A stretch of DNA of 54,748 bases from an uncultured Lachnoclostridium sp. Lineage in GTDB: Bacteria > Bacillota > Clostridia > Lachnospirales > Lachnospiraceae. The position numbers and the translations under genes are program-made. The stretch covers positions 1 through 54,748 of the forward strand of contig CALWDO010000015.1 of the NCBI GenBank assembly GCA_944376715.1, read 5' to 3'. Below are positions 45,169 to 54,201 of this stretch, piece by piece. Numbering within the stretch: the stretch's first letter is position 1; each line of letters starts with the position of its first letter. The notes beneath the pieces were generated by a model. The model was not told where the DNA came from, ran no database searches, and saw nothing but the letters and a program-made list of their open reading frames with translations.

Positions 45169-45960
45169 TTACTCAATAATCTTTCTGGGACATTCTTCTT
45201 TACATTTCCCGCAGCCGGTACATTTATCATAGTCAATATGCGCCAGACTGCCTTCTACCGTGATGGCGCCGGCTTCGCATACCTTCGTACATTTCATACA
45301 TCCGATACATCCTGCCTTGCAGACCTTCATGACGTCTTTTCCTTTGTCTTTGGACGCGCAGCGCACTTTTGACACGCCGTCCGCCGGGATGATCTCGATC
45401 AGATTCTTGGGGCAGACAGCCGCGCACCGGCCGCAGGCCTTGCAGGCGTCCGGATCTACCACGGCCACGCCGTCCTCGATATGGATCGCGTCAAACTCGC
45501 AGGCTTTCACACAGGAACCATATCCCAGGCATCCATATGTGCAGGCCTTGTCGCCCCCATTCTGCATCATGCTCACAAAACGGCAGTCGTCCGCTCCCGA
45601 ATAAGCATATGCCTTTGGAGCGATCCCGCAGGTACCCGCGCATTTGACAAACGCGGTCATCTTCTTCGTCTCTCCGGCTTCCACACCCATGACAGCCGCG
45701 ATTTTCTCGCCCACCGGCGCTCCGCCCACCGGACATCCGTTCACCGGAGCCTCTCCGGCGACGATCGCCGCGGCCATGGCGTCGCAGCCTGCATAGCCGC
45801 AGCCTCCGCAGTTATTGCCCGGAAGCAGTTCCCGGACCGCTTCCTCTCTCTCATCTGTCTCTACTTTGAATTTTTCACCGGCCGCTCCCAGGAACAGACC
45901 GATAAACACGCCCACGCCGCCGACGATTACGGTGGCAATGATAATTCCTGTAATACTCAT
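45169..45960 (-). CDS. rnfB: Rnf complex subunit RnfB
   Basis: 263 residues. An N-terminal membrane anchor (5-27) is followed by the [4Fe-4S] domain NNCGGCGYAGCDAMAAAI, then several ferredoxin-type motifs: a partial CTYGCLGYGSCVKACEF, then CKACGRCAAVCP, CIGCMKCTKVC and CTGCGKCKEECP. RnfB takes electrons from reduced ferredoxin into the Rnf pump, which reduces NAD and moves Na+ or H+ outward. It is the last subunit in the order C-D-G-E-A-B, the usual clostridial order. Confidence 0.96.
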   Translation of the reverse strand: MSITGIIIATVIVGGVGVFIGLFLGAAGEKFKVETDEREEAVRELLPGNNCGGCGYAGCDAMAAAIVAGEAPVNGCPVGGAPVGEKIAAVMGVEAGETKKMTAFVKCAGTCGIAPKAYAYSGADDCRFVSMMQNGGDKACTYGCLGYGSCVKACEFDAIHIEDGVAVVDPDACKACGRCAAVCPKNLIEIIPADGVSKVRCASKDKGKDVMKVCKAGCIGCMKCTKVCEAGAITVEGSLAHIDYDKCTGCGKCKEECPRKIIE

Positions 45961-45970
45961 CGCACGCCTC

Positions 45971-46546
45971 CTATATCATCCCGGAAAATCCGCAGAACGC
46001 AATCGCCATCAGCCCGGCCGTCACCAGTACGATCGGGAATCCCTGAAGGGTCTGCGGGATATCGCTGTATTCCAGTTTTCCGCGGATTCCCGCCATCAGA
46101 ACGATGGAGATCAGAAATCCGGTCGCCACGGCAAAGCCGTTTACCGTGCTGGTCAAAATTCCGTATCCGCTCTGCACATTGGTCAGCGCCACACCCAGCA
46201 CCGCGCAGTTGGTGGTGATCAGAGGCAGATACACGCCCAGCGCCTCATACAATCCTTTCATCGTCTTTTTCAGGAACATCTCCACAAACTGTACCAGGCA
46301 GGCAATGACCAGAATAAAGACAATGGTCTGTAAATATTCTGTATGAGTGGGCACCAGCAAAAACTCATAGAGCACACTGGACACAAAAGACGCCAGCGTA
46401 ATGACAAATACTACGGCTCCGCCCATACCGGCCGCCGTATCGATCTTTTTGGACACGCCAAGAAACGCGCAGATTCCCAGGAACTGGCTCAATACCACAT
46501 TGTTGACCAGCGCTGATCCGATGGCGATCAATAACAATTCTTTCAT
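45971..46546 (-). CDS. rnfA: Rnf complex membrane subunit RnfA
   Basis: 191 residues, six membrane helices, with family stretches VLSQFLGICAFLGVSKKIDTA and LPLITTNCAVLGVAL; the membrane cysteines are positioned as in RnfA/NqrE, where a pair with RnfE holds an iron-sulfur centre in the membrane. The ATG at 46546 overlaps the rnfE stop (ATGA) and has GGGAGG about 10 bases ahead. Confidence 0.95.
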   Translation of the reverse strand: MKELLLIAIGSALVNNVVLSQFLGICAFLGVSKKIDTAAGMGGAVVFVITLASFVSSVLYEFLLVPTHTEYLQTIVFILVIACLVQFVEMFLKKTMKGLYEALGVYLPLITTNCAVLGVALTNVQSGYGILTSTVNGFAVATGFLISIVLMAGIRGKLEYSDIPQTLQGFPIVLVTAGLMAIAFCGFSGMI

Positions 46547-47244
46547 TCTTTCGTTCCTCCCTGTCCTGTCATACTGCCGCATCCGGACGCGCAGACGGCA
46601 CAGTCACCGCCGCATCCGCTCTGAATCTTCGAAGTGTCCTTACCTTTTTTCGCCAGATTCATCTTCACCCGGTTCTGTACCGCGGTCAGAAACGCCAGTA
46701 CAAAGAACGCCCCGGGGGCCATAACGAAAATAGATACCGGCTCATAGGATTCCGGCAGTATCTGGAAACCGAAGATCGTTCCTACACCGATCAGTTCACG
46801 GATAATACCGATGCTGGTCAGACCGATCGTAAATCCGAGTCCCATACCGATCCCGTCAAAGAGAGACGCAGCGGGCGGATTTTTGGACGCGTACGCTTCC
46901 GCGCGTCCCAGGATAATACAGTTTACAACGATCAGCGGTATATAAAGTCCCAGACTGTCATTTAAAGACGGAATATACGCTTCCAGCAAAAACTGCACGA
47001 TCGTCACAAAAGACGCCACTACCACGATAAAGGCCGGTACCCGGACTCCGTCCGGAATGATCTTCCGCAGCATGGAGATCATCAGATTTGACAGCGCAAG
47101 AATTACCATCGTCGTCAGCCCCATACCAATTCCGTTGATGGCGCTGGTCGTCACTGCCAACGTAGGGCACATGCCAAGCATCAGTACAAAAGTGGGATTT
47201 TCCTTCACCATCCCATTCCATAGACGTTCCATAGCCGTACTCAT
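46543..47244 (-). CDS. rnfE: Rnf complex membrane subunit RnfE
   Basis: 233 residues, six helices: NPTFVLMLGMCPTLAVTTSA and VVNCIILGRAEAYASKN are diagnostic and provide the membrane cysteines paralogous to RnfA. The C-terminal tail is unusual in being cysteine-rich (CGGDCAVCASGCGS), beyond the normal end of RnfE; it might bind metal or a cluster. It starts 3 bases after rnfG. Confidence 0.95.
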   Translation of the reverse strand: MSTAMERLWNGMVKENPTFVLMLGMCPTLAVTTSAINGIGMGLTTMVILALSNLMISMLRKIIPDGVRVPAFIVVVASFVTIVQFLLEAYIPSLNDSLGLYIPLIVVNCIILGRAEAYASKNPPAASLFDGIGMGLGFTIGLTSIGIIRELIGVGTIFGFQILPESYEPVSIFVMAPGAFFVLAFLTAVQNRVKMNLAKKGKDTSKIQSGCGGDCAVCASGCGSMTGQGGTKE

Positions 47245-47247
47245 ATC

Positions 47248-47850
47248 TTATACCCCCTGTTCCGCATAATAATCTGCCAGATCAAGCGCCGCGTTGACCG
47301 CTCCGGTCACCGCGCCAGTGGTGATTGTCGCACTGCTGATCGCATCGATCTCGTTATCCGCGCTTTTTCCGGTTTTCGTATATGTAATCTCATCTGCCTG
47401 GATTCCCCGGAATTGAGCCTTCCATTCTTCCGTGTTCGCATTCATGCCCAGCCCCGCAGTCTCGCTGATAGAGAGAAAAGAAATGCCCAGGATCGTCTTG
47501 TCATTCTGAATTCCTACTGTCAGCTGGATATCCCCGCCGTAACCTTCCGGCGTCGTCAGATTGAACACATGCCCCAGAACATTTCCGGATGCGTCGCACG
47601 CTTCCGCCACTTCATTGATCTCTACCATACTGTATTCCGTGGAGGCCAGATATACAGCGGCGCCTTCCAGATCCTCCAGTTCACGGAATGAATCCGCTTC
47701 CGGAAAAACTTCCGCGTAAGCTTCTGTCTTTGCCAGCTCCTCCTGCAGCGCGATCGGTTCCTTCGTCAGTTCATATACAAACCCCAACAGCAATCCGGAT
47801 ACCACAGTGATCGCCGTCAGGATCAGGGTGTTTTTCAGTATCTTATTCAT
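47248..47850 (-). CDS. rnfG: Rnf complex FMN subunit RnfG
   Basis: 200 residues. One N-terminal membrane helix (8-28), then an FMN-binding domain outside or at the membrane with ISSATITTGAVTGAV, in which the threonine of S-x-A-T is the expected covalent FMN site. It passes electrons between Rnf subunits. Its ATG overlaps the rnfD stop (ATGA). Confidence 0.94.
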   Translation of the reverse strand: MNKILKNTLILTAITVVSGLLLGFVYELTKEPIALQEELAKTEAYAEVFPEADSFRELEDLEGAAVYLASTEYSMVEINEVAEACDASGNVLGHVFNLTTPEGYGGDIQLTVGIQNDKTILGISFLSISETAGLGMNANTEEWKAQFRGIQADEITYTKTGKSADNEIDAISSATITTGAVTGAVNAALDLADYYAEQGV

Positions 47851-48791
47851 GCCTTTTTCCCCCTTTTCATCCTCGCGATCCCGAAAGCCGCCGGAATCGT
47901 GATCCGTTCAATCAGCGGCACCAGCAGGTTGGAAAGAATTATCGCATAGGAGACTCCTTCCGCCGAAGCGCCAAAACATCGGAACACACCTGTCAGAAGC
48001 CCAAGACAGACGCCGTACACAATCTGACCGGCCGGCGTGATAGGACTTGTTACATAATCTGTAGCCATAAACCAGGCTCCCAGCATCAAACCGCCTCCGC
48101 AGACCTGAGCCGCAAGATAAGAAGGATCCAGTCCGTGCCCTCCGAACAACGCCATGAAAATCACAAATGTGAGCAGATAGATGCCCGGAATCCTTATGCT
48201 GATGACTTTTTTCCAAAGCAGAAGCAGGGCCCCCAGCAGGATCGCGATCACTGACGTCTCGCCGATGGTTCCGGCTGTGGTTCCCACGAACATGGATACA
48301 AGATCCACGCTCTCTCCGGCCCGCATGGCTGCCAGAGGCGTCGCGCCGGATACCGCGTCATATGTAAAATCCGTCATCCTGGCTGCAAAAGATATCAGCA
48401 GAAAACATCTGGCCGCCAGAGCGGGGTTCATAAAGTTCTGACCCAGTCCTCCAAACAGCTGCTTCACCACCACAATGGCGAAAACGCCGCCCAGAACCGC
48501 CAGCCACCAGGGCGCGCTTACCGGCAGGTTCAGCGCCAGCAAAAGTCCTGTCACCGCCGCGCTGCCATCGGCAACCGTCACTGGTTTATGCATACCCTTT
48601 TCATATAAAAACTCCGCCGCCACACAGACAAGCACCGTAAGTACGATTAAAAACAACGCTTTCGGGCCAAAATGCCAGATTCCAAACAAAGAGGCGGGCA
48701 AAAGCGCGATAAGCACCCACCGCATCAAATCTGCACTGCTCTCCTGCGCTCTCACATGCGGAGATGATGACACATTTCTCAAGTCGTTCAT
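47847..48791 (-). CDS. rnfD: Rnf complex membrane subunit RnfD
   Basis: 314 residues, about eight to nine helices, with the covalent-FMN motif SGATPLAAMR and GQNFMNPALAARCFLL. I start at the ATG at 48791 (MNDLRNVSSSPH), preceded by GAGGAGG, because a longer frame would extend into rnfC. It follows rnfC by 5 bases. Confidence 0.94.
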   Translation of the reverse strand: MNDLRNVSSSPHVRAQESSADLMRWVLIALLPASLFGIWHFGPKALFLIVLTVLVCVAAEFLYEKGMHKPVTVADGSAAVTGLLLALNLPVSAPWWLAVLGGVFAIVVVKQLFGGLGQNFMNPALAARCFLLISFAARMTDFTYDAVSGATPLAAMRAGESVDLVSMFVGTTAGTIGETSVIAILLGALLLLWKKVISIRIPGIYLLTFVIFMALFGGHGLDPSYLAAQVCGGGLMLGAWFMATDYVTSPITPAGQIVYGVCLGLLTGVFRCFGASAEGVSYAIILSNLLVPLIERITIPAAFGIARMKRGKKA

Positions 48792-48796
48792 AGCTT

Positions 48797-50125
48797 CTAT
48801 TTTCCTCCTCGTTTCTTGCGCTCTGCCATAGCTATGCGCCTTGTATTGCGGATCATCTGCGCCAGCGGCCTTTTCGCCGGACAAACATAACTGCAGCATC
48901 CGCATTCCACGCATTCCATGCCGTGCCACTTTTCAAAAGACTCCAGATCTCCCTTCTCCGCGAACTGGGACAGTCTTGCGGGAACCAGGCCTTCTGAGCA
49001 TGCTTTCACACACCGGCCGCAGTTGATACATGCGGTCACGGGCGATGATTTCACATCATCATGCATGAAACAGGTGATCGCGGATGTAGTCTTTACCGTC
49101 GGCACATCCAGGTCGTACATGGCGACTCCCATCATCGGCCCTCCGGCGATCACTTTTTCCGCGCCTTCTTTCAGTCCGCCTGCCGCTTCCAGAACCACAT
49201 TCACATTTGTTCCTATTTTACACTCAAAATTTCCCGGGCTTACGACGCCGTCGCCGGATACCGTCACCACCCTGGAAAGCAGCGGCCTGCCAAGAACAAC
49301 CGCATCATAGATTGAACAGACCGTATCGCAGTTGTCCACAATGCATCCCACATCCGCGGGAAGCATGGAGGAATTCAGTTTTCTCCCTGTCACCGCATAG
49401 ATCAGCATTCTCTCGGCTCCCTGCGGATATTTCGTCTTTAATACCTTTACCTGGATACGTGACTCATTCTTGCACGCTTTCCGAATTATCTCCACAGCCT
49501 CCGGCTTGTTGTCTTCAATGCAGATATATCCGGCCGCCCGGTCAAAAATATTCAAGATTACCTTCAGACCGCCGATAATTTTCTCCGGCCGTTCCATCAT
49601 GAGCCGGTAATCCGAAGTCAGATACGGCTCGCACTCCGCGCAGTTTACCAGAATCGTGTCAATCTTATCCGGCTCCTTCGGAGACAGTTTCACATGGGTG
49701 GGAAATCCTGCCCCGCCAAGACCGACCACGCCTGCCTCCCGAATCAGCTGAAGCACCTCGTCCCGGTCCATTTCGGACAGAGGTTTTACCGGGAACGACG
49801 GGGCCTCTTCATATAACCCGTCATCTTCCACCACGATGGATTCGACCTTGTTTCCCGAAGGGGTCATGTGAGATTCAATACTTTTTACAGTCCCGGATAC
49901 AGAAGCATATACGGGCGCGGATACAAATCCCCCTGCCTCCGCGATTTTCTGACCTGCCAGTACCCGGTCACCTTTCTTTACCACCGGAAGAGCCGGAGCT
50001 CCGATATGTTGAGAAAGAGGATATACCAGATCGCCTTTCGGCGGGCAGAGCGTAATAGGTCTGTCTTTGGACAGTTCTTTTCCATCGTACGGATGTACGC
50101 CGCCTTTAAATGTTAACAATGCCAT
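48797..50125 (-). CDS. rnfC: Rnf complex NADH-side subunit RnfC
   Basis: 442 residues. An N-terminal biotinyl-like/SLBB region with TFKGGVHPYDGKELSKDRPI, the FMN/NAD-binding GVVGLGGAGFPTHVK, and two [4Fe-4S] motifs CINCGRCVKAC and CVECGCCSYVCP. RnfC is the peripheral subunit that reduces NAD. The ATG at 50125 has AGGAAGG ahead. It is the first rnf gene; a terminator at 50168-50211 separates it from ispH-rpsA, but I see no strong promoter between, so read-through is possible. Confidence 0.95.
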   Translation of the reverse strand: MALLTFKGGVHPYDGKELSKDRPITLCPPKGDLVYPLSQHIGAPALPVVKKGDRVLAGQKIAEAGGFVSAPVYASVSGTVKSIESHMTPSGNKVESIVVEDDGLYEEAPSFPVKPLSEMDRDEVLQLIREAGVVGLGGAGFPTHVKLSPKEPDKIDTILVNCAECEPYLTSDYRLMMERPEKIIGGLKVILNIFDRAAGYICIEDNKPEAVEIIRKACKNESRIQVKVLKTKYPQGAERMLIYAVTGRKLNSSMLPADVGCIVDNCDTVCSIYDAVVLGRPLLSRVVTVSGDGVVSPGNFECKIGTNVNVVLEAAGGLKEGAEKVIAGGPMMGVAMYDLDVPTVKTTSAITCFMHDDVKSSPVTACINCGRCVKACSEGLVPARLSQFAEKGDLESFEKWHGMECVECGCCSYVCPAKRPLAQMIRNTRRIAMAERKKRGGK

Positions 50126-50167
50126 AATATATTTCCTTCCTGCTTGTGAAAAAATGGACGAACCTTT

Positions 50168-50211
50168 AAAACCAACAGGAGGACATACGGATCTGCTCCG
50201 CATGTCCTCCT
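50168..50211 (-). terminator. Terminator of ispH-rpsA, before rnfC
   Basis: On the minus strand, arms at 50211-50197 and 50191-50177 make a 15-bp stem with one wobble pair and a 5-base loop, followed by GTTGGTTTT. It sits 30 bases after the ispH-rpsA stop. Confidence 0.75.
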
Positions 50212-50240
50212 TGTACAATTTTATTATTCAGTTATCCTGA

Positions 50241-52166
50241 TTACTCTTCGGTTTCTTCTGCCTGATCAGATTCCTCTGCGTTGTTCTCAAGCGCTTTCAT
50301 GCTAAGGCTGATCTTTCTGTCTTCGCCGTTGAAGTCAACGACTTTTGCAGTGATCACCTGACCGATCTTCAGAACATCGGATGGCTTGTCTACGTGTTCT
50401 TTGGAAATCTGAGACACATGAAGCAGTGCATCCACACCCGGCTCCAGCTCTACGAACGCTCCAAAATCTGTCATACGGGCAACGGTACCTTCTACCACGT
50501 TGCCGACCGCATATTTCTCACCTGCTGTGAGCCACGGATTGGAATCTTCAAACTTCATGCTCAGGGCGATCTTGGAATCCTTGATCTCCTTGATCAGGAC
50601 TTTTACTTTGTCACCGACTTTGAACAGTTTCTTAGGATGCTCTACGCGTCCCCAGGACATCTCGGAAATATGAAGCAGTCCGTCTGCTCCTCCCAGATCG
50701 ATGAACGCTCCGAAATCTGTCACATTCTTCACGGTGCCTTCTACCACATCGCCTTCATGGATGCGGGCAAACAGTTCTTTCTGCATCTCTGCTTTCTTAG
50801 CCACCAGGAGCTGTCTGCGGTCGCCGATGATTCTTCTTCTCTTGGGATTAAACTCTGTGATTACAAATTCAATCTCCTGATCCGCATATTTTCCAAGATT
50901 TTTCTCATACGTATCAGATACCAGGCTGGCCGGAATGAAAATTCTTGTCTCATCTACCACTACGCTCAGCCCGCCGTCCAGAACCTGAGATACCTTTGCC
51001 TTCAGCACTTCCTTATTCTCAAAGGCTTCTTCCAGACGCTTGCTTCCTCTTTCTGCCGCTACTCTGCGGTAAGACAGCTGAACCTGTCCCTCTCCGTCAT
51101 TCACCTTCAGAACCTTCACTTCCATGGTATCTCCCACATGGACCATCGTAGTAAGATCAGCATTCGGTACGTTCGTGTACTCGCTTCTGGATACGATACC
51201 GTCGGACTTGTAACCTATATTTAAGATGATCTCATCTTCTTTGACATCAATGACCGTGCCCTCTACGATTTCTCCTGTTCTGATAGTTTTTAATGAATCT
51301 TCCAGCATTTGTTCAAAACTTAAATCTGCCACGTGTTTTTGAACCTCCTCAATTATTTTCTTTGGGGTGGAAGCCCCTGCTGTAATACCTACAAGCCCAG
51401 TAGATCGTAATACTCCTAAATCCAAATCATGAACCGTCTGTATATAGAAAGTATCCGCACACTCTTTTTTACAAATTTCAAATAGCTTTTGTGTATTTGA
51501 ACTGTGGCTGCCGCCAATTACAATCATGGCGTCTGCCTCTCCTGCAATCTGGCGGGCTTCTGTCTGACGCTCTTCCGTCGCATTGCATATTGTATTTACA
51601 ACAAGTCTATCATACCTCTTTTTATCCAGAATTTCAACTAAATCTTGAAATTTCTTGTAGTTAAATGTCGTCTGGGAAACGATACAGACCGAAGAGCCCT
51701 CCGAAAGCTCGCAATCTTCCGCCTGCTGCACATTTTCGATTACCGTAGCCGGGCTGTGGCACCAGCCTTTGATCCCTTCCACTTCCGGATGTCTGTCGTT
51801 CCCGATGATGATAATATGCCTTCCGGCCGCGCTTTCCTTTTCCACAATACGATGAATCTTCTTCACAAAGGGGCAGGTAGCGTCCACGCACACCAGTCCT
51901 TTGCCCCGGATCAGATCGTAGATGTCTTTTCCTACTCCATGGGAGCGGATAATGACAGTGCCCTCGGTCAGCTGCTCCAGTTCTTCCCGGCTGTTTAAAA
52001 CGTGTACCCCTTTTTCTTCCAGATCACGGACCACCACTTCATTGTGAATAATCGGGCCATACGTATAGATCGGTTTGTTTCCTGTGTCCGCCTGCTCATA
52101 TACCGTATCCACCGCCCTCTGCACCCCGAAGCAGAAACCGGCGCTCTTTGCTGTCTTTACCTGCAT
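50241..52166 (-). CDS. ispH: IspH (HMBPP reductase) fused to ribosomal protein S1
   Basis: 641 residues. Residues 1-285 are IspH, the last isoprenoid step of the MEP pathway, with the three cluster cysteines Cys12 (AGFCFGVQRAV), Cys98 (DATCPFVKK) and Cys194 (TICNATEERQ), and EVEGIKGW. Residues about 300-625 contain four S1 RNA-binding repeats, for example VEGTVIDVKEDEIILNIG and VEGTVKNVTDFGAFIDLGG, giving an S1-like protein. This fusion is known in Clostridia. It starts inside the end of cmk (10-base overlap), the usual cmk-ispH-rpsA order. Confidence 0.96.
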   Translation of the reverse strand: MQVKTAKSAGFCFGVQRAVDTVYEQADTGNKPIYTYGPIIHNEVVVRDLEEKGVHVLNSREELEQLTEGTVIIRSHGVGKDIYDLIRGKGLVCVDATCPFVKKIHRIVEKESAAGRHIIIIGNDRHPEVEGIKGWCHSPATVIENVQQAEDCELSEGSSVCIVSQTTFNYKKFQDLVEILDKKRYDRLVVNTICNATEERQTEARQIAGEADAMIVIGGSHSSNTQKLFEICKKECADTFYIQTVHDLDLGVLRSTGLVGITAGASTPKKIIEEVQKHVADLSFEQMLEDSLKTIRTGEIVEGTVIDVKEDEIILNIGYKSDGIVSRSEYTNVPNADLTTMVHVGDTMEVKVLKVNDGEGQVQLSYRRVAAERGSKRLEEAFENKEVLKAKVSQVLDGGLSVVVDETRIFIPASLVSDTYEKNLGKYADQEIEFVITEFNPKRRRIIGDRRQLLVAKKAEMQKELFARIHEGDVVEGTVKNVTDFGAFIDLGGADGLLHISEMSWGRVEHPKKLFKVGDKVKVLIKEIKDSKIALSMKFEDSNPWLTAGEKYAVGNVVEGTVARMTDFGAFVELEPGVDALLHVSQISKEHVDKPSDVLKIGQVITAKVVDFNGEDRKISLSMKALENNAEESDQAEETEE

Positions 52167-52813
52167 AAAGCCAGTATCCTTTCTATTACCTGCTCTATAG
52201 TCAGATCCGAGGAATCAATGAGCACCGCGTCATCTGCCTGACGCAGCGGGGAAAATTCCCGGTTGGTGTCCCTTTCATCCCTTTCTCTGATATCTGTCTC
52301 TATCGCATCCAGATCGCAGCGTTCACCCTTTGCAGTAAGTTCGTCGTACCGGCGCTTAGCCCTGCATGCAGGGGTGGCAGTCAGATATACTTTCACATCC
52401 GCATCCGGCAGCACACAGGTACCGATATCCCTGCCGTCCATCACCACATTCTCCCGGGCAGCCAGATCCTGCTGCAGTTCCACCAGTTTCCGGCGGACAT
52501 CAGGATTCACGGAGGAAGCAGACGCCATATTCCCTACTTCTTCTGTCCGCAGATACGCGGTGACATTTTCTCCGTTCAAAAACACCTGCTGCACACCGTT
52601 CTCGTAGGCAATATTGATCACAGCATCACGGCTGGCCTCGCTGATCCTGTCCGCATCAGCCGAAGAAATGTGGAGACGAAGCAGATACAGAGCCATGGCA
52701 CGGTACATGGCACCGGTGTCCACATAAATATAACCAAGTTTTTTTGCCACTGCCCTGGCCACAGTGCTCTTCCCGGCTCCCGCCGGGCCGTCGATCGCGA
52801 TCTGATAACTCAT
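52157..52813 (-). CDS. cmk: Cytidylate kinase
   Basis: 218 residues. P-loop IDGPAGAGKSTVARAVAKKLG, YVDTGAMYRA, MDGRDIGTCVLPDADVKVYLTA and the CMP-binding RDERDTNREFSPLRQADDAVLID identify (d)CMP kinase. I start at the ATG at 52813, with GGTGAAAGGT ahead, giving the family's normal N-terminus. Its own promoter is at 52847-52875. Confidence 0.96.
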   Translation of the reverse strand: MSYQIAIDGPAGAGKSTVARAVAKKLGYIYVDTGAMYRAMALYLLRLHISSADADRISEASRDAVINIAYENGVQQVFLNGENVTAYLRTEEVGNMASASSVNPDVRRKLVELQQDLAARENVVMDGRDIGTCVLPDADVKVYLTATPACRAKRRYDELTAKGERCDLDAIETDIRERDERDTNREFSPLRQADDAVLIDSSDLTIEQVIERILALCR

Positions 52814-52846
52814 ACCTTTCACCTGTTCCTGTTTTCTTTTCGATAC

Positions 52847-52875
52847 ATTATATCCGAATTGCATTTTCTATGCAA
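52847..52875 (-). promoter_or_regulatory. Promoter of cmk–ispH-rpsA with inverted repeat at the -35
   Basis: On the minus strand, TTGCAT (52875-52870) and a perfect TATAAT (52852-52847) are 17 bases apart. TTGCAT-N5-ATGCAA (52875-52859) forms an inverted repeat overlapping the -35 and could be an operator. Confidence 0.7.
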
Positions 52876-54108
52876 TCACATTTTAACGGCATTCGCCGCC
52901 GCATACGCCGTCGACCAGGCGATCTGAAGATTGAATCCGCCGGTCACCGCGTCCAGGTCCAGCACTTCCCCGATAAAAAAGAGTCCCGGCACTTTCTTTG
53001 ACTCCATAGTAGAAGGATTGATCTCCCTGACGGACACGCCTCCTTTGGTAATGATCGCTTCATTATATCCCCGAAGGCCGGTGACTGTCATCTCCAGCCC
53101 CTTCATCAGACGCAGGAACCTGAATCTTTCTTCCTTCGTGATCTCATGGATCTTCTTATCCGCCGCGATCCCTGACAGTTTCTGCATCACCGGGACCAGC
53201 TTGGCGGGGAAGAAAGACGGAAGGACATTCTTGAACTGCCTGTTCCGGTTATTCTCAAACTCCCGCAGGATCCTGGCATCCAGCTGCTCTTCCGACAGCG
53301 CCGGTTTCAGATCCAGGGTCAGTTTCAGTTCCTTTTCTTTCAGTTTTCTTGCGCAGACACTGCTGGCCGTAAGAATCAGGGGGCCGCTGACGCCAAAATG
53401 CGTGAACAGCATCTCCCCAAAATCTTCATACAGAATTTTCCTGCCGTCCGCAATCTGTATGGATACATTTTTCAGAGACAATCCCTGCAGTTCTTTTACA
53501 TATTCTTCCCGCACGTTAAAAGGAACCAGCGAAGGACATGGATCCACGATTTTCATGCCAAAGTCCTCCGCAAAACGGTATCCGTCTCCGGTAGAACCGG
53601 TGCTCGCATAGGAAATGCCTCCAGTCGCTACAAACACGGCGTCCGCCGCCTTTTCCATTCCTCCGGAGAATTCCAGCGCGAAACTGCCGTTCGCTTCCCG
53701 ACGGATCTTTTTCACTTCACTGTTCAGATGTACATGGACTCCTGCCTTCTTCATGGAACGCCTCAGTGTGTCGAGCACATCTGCAGACCGGTCGGATGCC
53801 GGAAATACCCGGTCTCCGCGTTCCACTTTCAGCTTAAGTCCTTCCTGCTCAAAAAAATCCATGGCGTCCTGATTGGTAAACCCGTAAAAAGCGCTGTACA
53901 AAAATTTGGGATTGCTTTTAACGCTCTCCAACAGATCCTCCATGGAACAGGCATTGGTCAGATTGCATCTGCCCTTCCCCGTAATGTATAATTTCTTCCC
54001 TGTCTTTTCGTTTTTTTCATATAGATGGACTTCCAGTCCCCGTCTTGCGGCAAAGACGGAAGCCAGCATTCCGGCGGCTCCGCCGCCTATGATCGCAAGT
54101 GTTGCCAT
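52876..54108 (-). CDS. YhiN/HI0933-type FAD-dependent oxidoreductase
   Basis: 410 residues. N-terminal dinucleotide fold IIGGGAAGMLASVFAARRGLEVHLYEKN, the family's GKKLYITGKGRCNLTNAC, VATGGISYASTGSTGDGY, and closing GLFFIGEVLDLDAVTGGFNLQIAWSTAYAA. The flavoprotein family is widespread; its reaction is not well established. I start at 54108, which gives the usual MATLAIIGG opening with AAAGGG ahead. It lies downstream of the decarboxylase gene, separated by a terminator. Confidence 0.9.
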   Translation of the reverse strand: MATLAIIGGGAAGMLASVFAARRGLEVHLYEKNEKTGKKLYITGKGRCNLTNACSMEDLLESVKSNPKFLYSAFYGFTNQDAMDFFEQEGLKLKVERGDRVFPASDRSADVLDTLRRSMKKAGVHVHLNSEVKKIRREANGSFALEFSGGMEKAADAVFVATGGISYASTGSTGDGYRFAEDFGMKIVDPCPSLVPFNVREEYVKELQGLSLKNVSIQIADGRKILYEDFGEMLFTHFGVSGPLILTASSVCARKLKEKELKLTLDLKPALSEEQLDARILREFENNRNRQFKNVLPSFFPAKLVPVMQKLSGIAADKKIHEITKEERFRFLRLMKGLEMTVTGLRGYNEAIITKGGVSVREINPSTMESKKVPGLFFIGEVLDLDAVTGGFNLQIAWSTAYAAANAVKM

Positions 54109-54126
54109 CTGCTTTTCCCTTTCCAT

Positions 54127-54174
54127 AAAAAGAGGGTGCCTTCAGGCCATAAACAGCCTGCAAAGGCATCCTCC
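54127..54174 (-). terminator. Terminator of the oxaloacetate decarboxylase alpha gene
   Basis: On the minus strand, an imperfect GC-rich stem (arms about 54172-54155 and 54147-54134) is followed by TCTTTTT, 28 bases after the stop of the partial gene. The next gene starts only about 20 bases downstream. Confidence 0.75.
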
Positions 54175-54201
54175 CGTTTTTACTTATACAGCTGCCTTCT
54201 T

